From assembly GCA_021810725.1 (NCBI GenBank), contig JAJZIE010000030.1, positions 1 through 15,403 of the forward strand: a stretch of DNA of 15,403 nt, written 5' to 3'. Shown one piece after another: positions 1 to 6,567 of this stretch. The translations under genes and the position numbers were made by a program. Origin of the DNA: Bacillota bacterium (GTDB lineage: Bacteria > Bacillota > Sulfobacillia > JAJZYS01 > JAJYTV01). The notes below the pieces were generated by a model. It was not told where the DNA came from and did no database searches. It worked only from the letters and a program-made list of their open reading frames with translations. Within the stretch, counting starts at the first letter, position 1. Every line of letters begins with the position of its first letter.

Positions 1-1621
1 CAGCAAGTATGATGGCGACCAGCACGACGATGCCACCGCCGAACCAGAGCAGATCCCAAGGCGAGGTCGCCGTGAACCCGCCGCCGGGGAACAGGACGAC
101 GCCAGCGGTGGCGGGGAGACCCGTGAACACCCGGCCGCCCAGGGAATCGAGCAGAGCGGTCGTCCCCGGATGCGTGAACGTGGGCGCCACGAGGCCGAGG
201 TTCCGAATGCCACGCGGCGCGACTGCCGCGACCCAGGGCACGATCCAGGTGGTGCCGACTCCGGCCACCCATGCTACAGCCGCGCCAAGAGCTAGGCCGA
301 GCGTTTCCCCCTTGCGGGGAGGAGCCAGAGCCACCGTGCGTCGTGGCCCGAGGAAGATGGCCGCAAACCAGCGCAGGATCGCGGTCGCGCCGCCCGCGGT
401 GACGAGGGCCACGACCACGGCCACCGCCAGGAGCGCCGGTCTCAGGCTACTCGCGGCGCCCATGAAGACGCTCTCGGCCGCCATCCATTCCGCGAGGTAG
501 CCGCCCGTCGGCGGGATCGCCATGAGGGCGAGGGCCGCGAGCAGGGTCAATCCCCCGGCCAGAGGTGTGGCGCGCAGGAGCCCCCCGAGGCGGTTCATCT
601 CCCTGGTGCCCGTCGCCCGCTCGATCCAACCCGATGCCAGGAAGGCCGCGAACTTGGCGCCCATGTGCATCAGCAACAGCGTGTAGGTGCCACTCAGGGC
701 AAGGTTCGCGGCAGCGCCCAGCCCTGAGCTCCTGAGCACGTAGGAGAGCCCGAGGCTCGTAAAGGCGAGCCCGATCCATTCCACGGTCGAGTACGCCAGC
801 ACCCGCTTGTGATCGTTGTCCACGATGGCGTGGATGACACCGAGCACGGCGCCGCCGAGACCGAGCACCACCATGGTCCAGGCGATCGGCGTCGTGGGCG
901 GCGCCCAGCTCAGCCAGCGCATGAGGCCCACCATCGCGACCGTCGTGGTGACGCCCGAAAGCGCGGCGGCCGCCGCTCCCGGCGCCTCCGGCTCGGCCAG
1001 CGGCAGCCAGATCTGGAACGGGAAGAGGCCGGCCTTCGAACCGAGCCCCAGGATGCCTAGCACCGCGATGAACGCGCTGACGCCCGGCAGGTGGGACCAC
1101 CGTCCGGTGGTCAGAAGGATGGCCCCGAGGAGCAGGGCCACGGCACCCGCCTCGCTCATGACGAGCATCGCCCACCCGGAGGTTGCCGCCCGGCGGCTGG
1201 TGGCCTGCGCCACCACCATGCCGTAGACCGCAAGAGCGAGCACGCCCCAGGCCATCACCATCCCGAGAGGCGACGCCGCCTGCAGGAACGCCGACACCGC
1301 GACGCCGAGCCACGCGAGTGAGAGCCACTGGCCCCTGCCGAACTCCTTCGCCCAGAACACCGTTCCGGTCACGAGCAGGAGCGCCTCCGCGATGGCGCCC
1401 CACCAGCCGGCCCAGGGCGTGACGGCATACGACAGGGCTCCGGCCACCGTTGGCAGCGTGAGGGCAGTGCTGCCCACGCCGAGGAGCCCCAGGACCAGCT
1501 CGACGAGAAGCGACGCGATCGCGCCAAACGCCAGGAGCGCCACGCCCGTACGCCGACCGCTCAGGGCGCCGAGGCTCGCCGCCGCCGCGAGGGCGAGCGC
1601 CAGCAGGAAGAGCCCAGTCAC
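1..1621 (-). CDS. HyfB/NuoL-like proton-translocating membrane subunit of an Ehr-type complex (partial, 3' end off the window)
   Basis: Antiporter-like membrane subunit related to HyfB, NuoL and MrpA, expected to carry ions across the cytoplasmic membrane as part of the complex encoded upstream. It starts with GTG at 1621, overlapping the stop of the small-subunit gene by four bases (GTGA), so translation is probably coupled. At least 540 codons lie in the window; E. coli HyfB is about 670 residues. The protein is hydrophobic throughout. It has the family signature GLGSKAGLFPFQIWLP near residues 192-207, including Lys196, a second conserved stretch around HAIVDNDHKRVLAYST (264-279) with Lys272, and Lys323 in MHMGAKF. 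The Trp-Glu pair typical of transmembrane helix 5 appears to be Trp125-Gly126, so a conserved proton-pathway acid seems to be missing. The antiporter family is clear. Assignment as HyfB rather than another paralogue rests on context. Confidence 0.9.
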   Translation of the reverse strand, partial: MTGLFLLALALAAAASLGALSGRRTGVALLAFGAIASLLVELVLGLLGVGSTALTLPTVAGALSYAVTPWAGWWGAIAEALLLVTGTVFWAKEFGRGQWLSLAWLGVAVSAFLQAASPLGMVMAWGVLALAVYGMVVAQATSRRAATSGWAMLVMSEAGAVALLLGAILLTTGRWSHLPGVSAFIAVLGILGLGSKAGLFPFQIWLPLAEPEAPGAAAAALSGVTTTVAMVGLMRWLSWAPPTTPIAWTMVVLGLGGAVLGVIHAIVDNDHKRVLAYSTVEWIGLAFTSLGLSYVLRSSGLGAAANLALSGTYTLLLMHMGAKFAAFLASGWIERATGTREMNRLGGLLRATPLAGGLTLLAALALMAIPPTGGYLAEWMAAESVFMGAASSLRPALLAVAVVVALVTAGGATAILRWFAAIFLGPRRTVALAPPRKGETLGLALGAAVAWVAGVGTTWIVPWVAAVAPRGIRNLGLVAPTFTHPGTTALLDSLGGRVFTGLPATAGVVLFPGGGFTATSPWDLLWFGGGIVVLVAIILA

Positions 1622-2136
1622 GACGCCTCACCCCTCGGCTGCGCAGCGCGTCCGACCAAGGCGAGCAGCCCGTCGAGCAGATCGTCCGGCGAAGGGGGAC
1701 AGCCGGGAATCCACCGGTCGACCGGCACGATGTCCTGGAGATTGCCGACCACCCCTGGTGCGCCGCGGAACACGCAGCCGTCGATCGCGCAGGCACCTGC
1801 GGCGACCACGAGCCTCGGGTCCGGCATCGCCTCGTAGGTGGCGCGGATCAACGGCACCATCGCGTCCGTGACGACGCCGGTGATGAGAAGAAGGTCGGCG
1901 TGGCGCGGCGACGGCGTGAACGAGAAGCCGAAGCGCGAGAGATCGTAGACGGGGCTGCCCAAGAGGCTGAGCTCGGACTCGCAGCCGTTGCAGGATCCGG
2001 CGTCGAGATGGCGGATGGCGAGCGAGCGGGCGAAGAGCCGCGCGGTCGGTGACGCCGCCTTGCCTCGCGACGCCACCTTGCGGCGCAGTACGGCGGGACC
2101 CTTGGCCAGGTTCACGAGCCAGCGCGGGTAGAACAT
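1618..2136 (-). CDS. NuoB/HyfI-like small subunit with four proximal [4Fe-4S] cysteines
   Basis: Small electron-transfer subunit of the NuoB / group 4 hydrogenase small-subunit family, 172 residues, on the cytoplasmic side of the complex. The ATG at 2136 was chosen because AGGAGG lies nine bases upstream and the residues before it do not resemble the family. All four cluster ligands are present: Cys49 and Cys52 in GSCNGCESEL, Cys116 in VAAGACAIDG and Cys146 in WIPGCPPSP. The Gly-x-Cys-x-x-Cys arrangement matches group 4 hydrogenases (GSCNGCD) better than the tandem Cys-Cys of complex I NuoB. The gene starts 13 bp after the large-subunit gene and overlaps the HyfB-like gene by four bases. The intact cluster site beside a large subunit with no Ni ligands implies that electron transfer is kept without hydrogen chemistry. 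Confidence 0.93.
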   Translation of the reverse strand: MFYPRWLVNLAKGPAVLRRKVASRGKAASPTARLFARSLAIRHLDAGSCNGCESELSLLGSPVYDLSRFGFSFTPSPRHADLLLITGVVTDAMVPLIRATYEAMPDPRLVVAAGACAIDGCVFRGAPGVVGNLQDIVPVDRWIPGCPPSPDDLLDGLLALVGRAAQPRGEAS

Positions 2137-2149
2137 GGACGAGTCCCTC

Positions 2150-3496
2150 CTATAGGTCGAGCGACGCGACGGACAGGTTGAACGACGCGTCGATGATCGG
2201 AAAATCCTGAAGGATATTGTGGTTCGGAACCGCGAGCGGCACCGCCACCCAGTTGATGCTCGAGGCGGTCCGGATGCGGCACGACTGGACCTTGCCGCTC
2301 CGCAGCTCCACCCTGTAGAACAGACGGCCGCGCGGGGACTCGACGAGGCCATGTCCGATCCCGTCCCGGCTCGGCAGAGGCATGGACAAGCCCTCGCAGC
2401 CCGCCCAGCCCGCGCGCCTCAGCATCGCGATCGACTGCAGCACCTCTTCGCAGCGCACATAGTAGCGTCCGAACGCGTCTCCCGCGGCGTAACCAGGGAT
2501 GTGACGCCGGTGGCAGAGCTCAGGGTACGCGGCGTAGGGACGATCCCAGCGCACGTCCTCGCGTACGCCTGCCGAGCGGCCGACCACGCCGACCAGATCG
2601 AGCGGGGCGGCCGGGATGCGGCCCGCTCCATGCAAACGGTCCAGGAAGGAGTTCGTGCGGTCGAGCGCGCGACGCACCGCGAGGAACTGGCCTTCGATGT
2701 CCTCGAGCACGGCCGGCAGCTCGCCGCGGACGTCGGCGAGGCCATGGCGCCAGCCTCCCGGCGCGATCGCGCCGCGCAGGTAGCGATGACCCGTCCAGCG
2801 CGCAGCGAGGCGCAAAACGGTCTCACGCAGGCGGTAGAGGTCGGCTGCGGCCACGACGGTGCCGGTCGAGGCGGCAAGCGCCGCAAGGTCCCCGAGGTGG
2901 CTGTGGAGACGCTCGAGTTCTGCCAAGGCACTCCTGAGGACCGACGTGCCGCCGTCCGCCTCCACGCCGAGGGCGTCCTCCACCGCCAGGCTGAACGCAA
3001 GCGCATGCGCGACGGTGGACGTGCCGGTGACCCGTTCGGCCACCTCGAGGGCCGAAGGCACCTCAAGGCCACGCATGCGGGCTGCGACGCCGCGGCGCTT
3101 GTAGCCGCGGCGCAGCGTCAGTCCGTGGATCTCGTCGCCCAGAGCATTGAGCTCGTAGCGCAGCGCCTCCGCGACATCGGCGCGCACCGGTCCGAGCGGC
3201 ACGACGTGCATGCCGTCGCCGACGACTTCCGGATCGGCGACCGCCTCCGCGAACGTTCCGGGAAGGAAGTCCTGCTCCTCGGCGAAGCGCAGGCTCGGGA
3301 ATCCCTGTCGGCTGGGCCTGGGGTGCGGCCCCGCTCCAAGGTCGACCTCGGTGATCGCCCCGGCAACCTTCTCCCAAACGGCGACACGCACGGCGTCCTC
3401 CGCCGGAAAGACGTCCAGGACCTTGTTGCCCCCCTGAGCGGCCTGCTCGCAGGCAGCGATCAGTGAGACGTCCGCGACTTCTTGCGTCTTCCGCAT
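2150..3496 (-). CDS. NuoD/HyfG-like large subunit lacking the [NiFe] ligands (Ehr-type)
   Basis: Large subunit of the complex I 49-kDa / group 4 hydrogenase family, 448 residues. The ATG at 3496 follows a purine-rich GGGGGAGTGGAG site; the open frame upstream belongs to no recognisable domain. The first 90 or so residues look like a reduced NuoC-like region. The NuoD-like part begins at VVPLGPVRAD (98-107) and keeps RRGYKRRG (129-136) and ESPRGRLFYRVE (386-397). The motif that supplies two Ni ligands in hydrogenases (R-x-C-G-x-C) reads RVTGTS at 155-160, and the C-terminal D-P-C-x-x-C is replaced by DFPIIDASFNLSVASLDL (431-448). No Ni-binding cysteine remains, so hydrogenase activity is not expected. 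The protein also stops at that motif, so there is no C-terminal peptide for a maturation endopeptidase to remove. This pattern fits the described 'energy-converting hydrogenase-related' proteins. The substrate is unknown. Confidence 0.93.
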   Translation of the reverse strand: MRKTQEVADVSLIAACEQAAQGGNKVLDVFPAEDAVRVAVWEKVAGAITEVDLGAGPHPRPSRQGFPSLRFAEEQDFLPGTFAEAVADPEVVGDGMHVVPLGPVRADVAEALRYELNALGDEIHGLTLRRGYKRRGVAARMRGLEVPSALEVAERVTGTSTVAHALAFSLAVEDALGVEADGGTSVLRSALAELERLHSHLGDLAALAASTGTVVAAADLYRLRETVLRLAARWTGHRYLRGAIAPGGWRHGLADVRGELPAVLEDIEGQFLAVRRALDRTNSFLDRLHGAGRIPAAPLDLVGVVGRSAGVREDVRWDRPYAAYPELCHRRHIPGYAAGDAFGRYYVRCEEVLQSIAMLRRAGWAGCEGLSMPLPSRDGIGHGLVESPRGRLFYRVELRSGKVQSCRIRTASSINWVAVPLAVPNHNILQDFPIIDASFNLSVASLDL

Positions 3497-3510
3497 GTCT
3501 CCACTCCCCC

Positions 3511-4809
3511 TTAGCGCGGCAGCGGCCAGTGCAGCATCCATGGAACCGCGAAGCCGGACAGGACGAGTAGAACGGAGAGCACCATAGTCGGCGCGGCTTC
3601 GAGCGCCCCCTCGCGTGGGACGGGTACGCCTTGCATGGGACGGTACCAGAGGCGCGGCGCCCTGTACGCGATGGCGACGAAGCCGAGCGCGAGCAGGATC
3701 AGCATGGCGATCGCCGGCAGGACCGTGCCCGGGTGCCCGAGGCCCCCTACCGCGACGAGCCACTCGCTGAAGAACGGCCCGAGCGGTGGAACACCCGCCA
3801 GTGCCGCGAGTCCCAGGAGGAGGCCGCCGCTACTCCAGGGCATGCCTTCGTGGACCCTGCCGATTTTGTCGCCATCCACGCTGCCGTATCTGGTCTGGAT
3901 CTGGCCACTGACGAAGAAGCATTGGCTCTTTGCGAGACCGTGGGTGATCACGTGCAGCAGGGCGCCGATCAGCCCGATGCCGCCAAAGCCCATGCCCAGC
4001 GCGATGACACCCATGTGCTCGACGGAGGAGTAGGCGAGAAAGCGCTTGAGGTTGCGCTGCCCCGCCATCGCTCCCACGCCCACGACGAGGGAGAGAAGTC
4101 CGAGGGCGATCAGGAGGTCGGTCGGCCAAGCGGCGCCGTGCAAGAGCCCTTGGGCCGTCTGCAGCCCGTCGTGCAGAACCCAGAGGATGCCGGCGAGTTC
4201 CACGCCGGAGAGCAGAGCCGAGACTGGTGCCGGTGCCTGGGCGTGCGCGTCGGGAAGCCAGGTGTGCAACGGCACGAGTCCGGCCTTGGCGCCGAACCCG
4301 ACCACCAGCATGACGGCGCCTGCCGCGACGGCAGGTGCCGAGCCACCGCCGATCAGGATGACGCCGGCGAGCGCGATCAGCCCGCCCATGCCGGCCAACA
4401 TCAGATACTTCCATGCGGCCTCGAAGGGATGGACGCCGCTTTTCAGCCCGATGAGGGCCACGGAACTGAGCGTCGTCGCCTCGACCGCGACCCAGAGGGC
4501 GAGCAGGGACCAGTGCTCGCCCAGCGCGAAGAGGCTCGCCAGGAAGACGCCCAGCAGGATGAAGTAGGCGGCCTGCAGCCCGGCGGACCAAGCCTCCTCC
4601 ACCCCACCCTCCAGGTAGGCAGGGGAACTCCACAGCGCGACGGCCCCGAGCACGGCGACGAGCGCCTGATAGACCTCGCTCCAGTTGCCGCTCAGGTAGG
4701 CCGCCCATACGAAGGCGACGGCAAGGATGGCGAGCAAGGCGGCGCCGCTGCGGCTGCGGGCGAACGGCCGCCAGGCGCTGAGCAGCCCGAGCAGCAGGGC
4801 GACCGCCAT
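3511..4809 (-). CDS. HyfF/NuoN-like proton-translocating membrane subunit
   Basis: Second antiporter-like subunit of the complex, 432 residues from the ATG at 4809, with about a dozen hydrophobic segments. Key residues of an ion path are present: Glu110 in LWVAVEATTLS, Lys134, Lys175 and His182 in GAKAGLVPLHTWLPDAHA, His290 and Lys294 in HVITHGLAKSQ, and Glu349 in PFFSEW. Unlike the HyfB-like paralogue, its helix-5 glutamate is intact. E. coli HyfF is about 526 residues. The ATG has no clear SD site, and the 15 codons between the upstream stop (4857-4855) and this ATG are open and would lengthen the first helix, but they contain no ATG, GTG or TTG. The start is therefore uncertain by up to 15 codons. 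The large-subunit gene begins 14 bp downstream. Confidence 0.92.
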   Translation of the reverse strand: MAVALLLGLLSAWRPFARSRSGAALLAILAVAFVWAAYLSGNWSEVYQALVAVLGAVALWSSPAYLEGGVEEAWSAGLQAAYFILLGVFLASLFALGEHWSLLALWVAVEATTLSSVALIGLKSGVHPFEAAWKYLMLAGMGGLIALAGVILIGGGSAPAVAAGAVMLVVGFGAKAGLVPLHTWLPDAHAQAPAPVSALLSGVELAGILWVLHDGLQTAQGLLHGAAWPTDLLIALGLLSLVVGVGAMAGQRNLKRFLAYSSVEHMGVIALGMGFGGIGLIGALLHVITHGLAKSQCFFVSGQIQTRYGSVDGDKIGRVHEGMPWSSGGLLLGLAALAGVPPLGPFFSEWLVAVGGLGHPGTVLPAIAMLILLALGFVAIAYRAPRLWYRPMQGVPVPREGALEAAPTMVLSVLLVLSGFAVPWMLHWPLPR

Positions 4810-4854
4810 GGCGATGAGTCCGAGCTGATGGACATGGGATGTGATGATGGCCGT

Positions 4855-5451
4855 TTACCCCCTCAGGTCCGTCAGGTGGTCCGCCGTCGGCGACACGTCG
4901 AATTCCTCGTGACCGCGGCGCTGGAGCCACGCAAGAAGGGCCCCGAGCATCAGGACCTCCACGGCCGCCAGGACCTCAGGCAAGCCAGGCAGGGTGGGAT
5001 ACCCCAGCGTCAGGAGGCTGACGCCAAGCTCCGCGCCAACCAGAAGCAGCGCCTGCAGCCAGATCTCCCGGCGCATTATGGCAAGCCAGAGCGCCGTGCC
5101 GAGCACGCCGACGGCCAGTCCCGATGGGCCGAGGGTCCACCAGGACAGGCTGAGCACCAGGACCGCGCCGAGCACGAGCGACGGGGTGCCGCGCGTCGCC
5201 ACGCCATACTCCTGGCGCGGCAGCCGGCGGGCGAGCAGGGCCGGAACCGCGAAGACCTTCACGATCAGCCAGAGTGCCGCGAGCAGAAGCCACGCGGGAT
5301 CGGAGCCCCCGACGTAGACCGCGGCGGCGACGGCGGCGAGCGCGGCGACGCGCAGCCACCCGAGCGCGCTGTGGCTCCGGCGGGCGATGGCAAGAAGGAC
5401 GATGCAGAGCCAGGCGACCAGGCTCAGAACCATGAGGCTGCTGCTGGGCAC
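4855..5451 (-). CDS. HyfE-like membrane subunit
   Basis: Small integral membrane subunit, 198 residues, resembling HyfE of hydrogenase 4, whose N-terminal part is related to NuoK. It has several hydrophobic helices with a short charged tail. The tail HEEFDVSPTADHLTDLRG corresponds closely to the end of E. coli HyfE (LDVNNLTALKG), which makes the assignment firm despite low overall conservation. Start is GTG at 5451, seven bases after GAGGAGG; that SD overlaps the stop of the HyfC-like gene (5466-5464). An internal ATG at 5433 is a poorer alternative. It probably helps link the quinone-module-like part of the complex to the pumping subunits. Confidence 0.88.
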   Translation of the reverse strand: MPSSSLMVLSLVAWLCIVLLAIARRSHSALGWLRVAALAAVAAAVYVGGSDPAWLLLAALWLIVKVFAVPALLARRLPRQEYGVATRGTPSLVLGAVLVLSLSWWTLGPSGLAVGVLGTALWLAIMRREIWLQALLLVGAELGVSLLTLGYPTLPGLPEVLAAVEVLMLGALLAWLQRRGHEEFDVSPTADHLTDLRG

Positions 5452-5463
5452 GGAATGTCCTCC

Positions 5464-6369
5464 TCAGGAGATGGCGATGGCGAGTGCGGCAAGAGCCGCG
5501 ATGGCGACCGAAACCGTGAGGTATTCCGCGATGCGAAGCAGGCGAAGCTTGGCGAACGACCACTCCACCAGCACCACGAGGAGCCCGAGCACCGTCAGCT
5601 TGGCGGCGGTGGCCAGAATCGCGAGTCCCAGCGCCGCCGGCGCCAGCGATGGGGCGAGGCCCCAGGGCGTCGCGAGCACATTGACCAGAATGATGCCGAG
5701 CACCGCGAACTTCATCCAGCCGCCCCACTCGAACAGCGCCAGATCCGGGCCGCTTGCCTCGAAGGTGCGGTTCGGGTCGATGAGCGACAGTTCCTGACTG
5801 GAATCGGGATTGTCGACAGGTAGCCGGCCCGCCTCCGCGAGGATCAGGAGGATCCATGCGACCAGCAGGAGGGCATGGCTCGGCGTGAAGAGCGCCGGAC
5901 CACCGAAGGCCTGGTTGACGGCGTACGGGATCGTCGCGCGACCGACGGCCGCCGCCGTGAAGAGCGCCGTGAGCGTCAAAGGCTCCGCCAAGGTGCCGAT
6001 GAAGCGCACGCGGCTGACGGCGATGCCGGTGAACGGACTGCCCGTATCCGCCGCGGCCAACAGCAGCAGGAGCCCGCCCGCGCCCAGGATCATGCCGCCG
6101 CCCAGCATGTCCGCCATGAAGGCGAGCGGCAGCGGGAACGTGGTGAGCACGGGAATGAGCAGAGCGACGATCAGCGGGGCGGAGAAGTATACCGTAGGCG
6201 CGATCGAGCGGATGGCTGTCGTCTCGGTGTTCCAGATCGGTTCTTTGTGCAACCATTTGTAAAGGTTTCGGTAAGGCTGCAATATCGGCGGTCCCACGCG
6301 GCGCATTCCCCGAGCCTTGGCCCTATCCATGATTCCCTTGAGCAGAGGTGCGAACAAAAGCACAAACAA
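5464..6369 (-). CDS. HyfC/NuoH-like membrane anchor subunit (true N terminus probably upstream)
   Basis: Membrane subunit of the NuoH/HyfC family that joins the hydrophilic electron-transfer part to the membrane arm. It is first in the operon. Family features: a charged stretch GIMDRAKARGMRRVGPP after the first helix, followed by QPYRNLYKWLHKEP, and the acidic loop LAEAGRLPVDNPDSSQEL near the middle, followed by FEASGPDLALFEWGGWMKF. The coordinates use TTG at 6369 (301 residues), but this cuts the first helix. The same frame is open back to a stop at 6414-6412 and reads IVVQIIAQILQVL before the TTG, which fits a NuoH N terminus, yet it has no standard start codon. A well-placed ATG at 6425 lies one base out of frame, separated from it by five Gs at 6411-6407. 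Either an unusual start codon, a frameshift or a sequence error is involved. Confidence 0.88.
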   Translation of the reverse strand: MFVLLFAPLLKGIMDRAKARGMRRVGPPILQPYRNLYKWLHKEPIWNTETTAIRSIAPTVYFSAPLIVALLIPVLTTFPLPLAFMADMLGGGMILGAGGLLLLLAAADTGSPFTGIAVSRVRFIGTLAEPLTLTALFTAAAVGRATIPYAVNQAFGGPALFTPSHALLLVAWILLILAEAGRLPVDNPDSSQELSLIDPNRTFEASGPDLALFEWGGWMKFAVLGIILVNVLATPWGLAPSLAPAALGLAILATAAKLTVLGLLVVLVEWSFAKLRLLRIAEYLTVSVAIAALAALAIAIS

Positions 6370-6425
6370 GACCTGGAGGATCTGCGCGATGATCTGTACG
6401 ACGATGCCCCCTTAAACATGGGCAT

Positions 6426-6454
6426 AAAAATACCCCTGTCATGATGACAGGAGT
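6426..6454 (-). terminator. Intrinsic terminator acting as the expression platform of the Ehr fluoride riboswitch
   Basis: On the minus strand a ten-pair stem (ACTCCTGTCA with TGACAGGGGT, loop TCA, one G-U pair; 6454-6432) is followed by A and five Ts (6430-6426). Its core is the perfect 17-bp palindrome at 6435-6451. The 5' arm contains the CTCC (6453-6450) that forms the aptamer pseudoknot, so aptamer and terminator exclude each other. The 3' arm also contains AGGGG, which could serve as SD for the ATG at 6425, so the hairpin may block translation too. Confidence 0.82.
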
Positions 6455-6506
6455 CATTAGCCCCGATCGGCGGTTTGGGTGTGTCCCAGGCGGATCTCCA
6501 TCGCCT
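6448..6506 (-). promoter_or_regulatory. Fluoride riboswitch aptamer (crcB motif) of the Ehr operon
   Basis: Read on the minus strand: P1 is GGCGATGGAGATCCGCC (6505-6489). An optional P2 hairpin TGGG-acaca-CCCA follows (6488-6476), then AAACCGCC (6476-6469) and a P3 stem, ending in GGGGCTAATGACTCCTG (6464-6448). The GGAG of the P1 loop (6499-6496) is complementary to CTCC (6453-6450), the defining pseudoknot. All conserved blocks of the fluoride motif are present in order. The predicted transcription start is at about 6506, one base before P1. Fluoride binding is expected to hold the pseudoknot and prevent the terminator. Confidence 0.93.
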
Positions 6507-6512
6507 GCGGGT

Positions 6513-6542
6513 ATGATACGGGATAACAAAGTGCGGTGTCAA
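6513..6542 (-). promoter_or_regulatory. Sigma70-like promoter of the Ehr operon
   Basis: Minus-strand -35 box TTGACA (6542-6537, perfect) and -10 box TATCAT (6518-6513, five of six) with an 18-bp spacer. It lies between the end of the second MutS-like gene and the aptamer, giving the operon its own transcript with a leader of about 80 nt. No clear terminator separates it from the MutS-like operon, so some read-through is possible. Confidence 0.8.
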
Positions 6543-6567
6543 CGAAGTTCCCGCAGAACGTGGCGCT

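Noticed and set aside
3631..5823. A 730-codon open frame on the plus strand
   Set aside because: It lies antisense to the HyfF-, HyfE- and HyfC-like genes; its Gln/Arg/Asp-rich translation resembles no family and is a high-GC shadow. The same holds for the frames at 447-1796 (-) and 2219-3466 (+).
1618..6405. An active group 4 [NiFe] hydrogenase or formate hydrogenlyase
   Set aside because: The large subunit has none of the four Ni-ligating cysteines, and no ferredoxin-like, formate dehydrogenase or maturation endopeptidase gene is visible.
6435..6451. Perfect 17-bp palindrome CCTGTCAT-G-ATGACAGG as a transcription-factor operator
   Set aside because: It is the core of a longer stem followed by a T-run, directly after a fluoride aptamer, so an RNA terminator explains it better.
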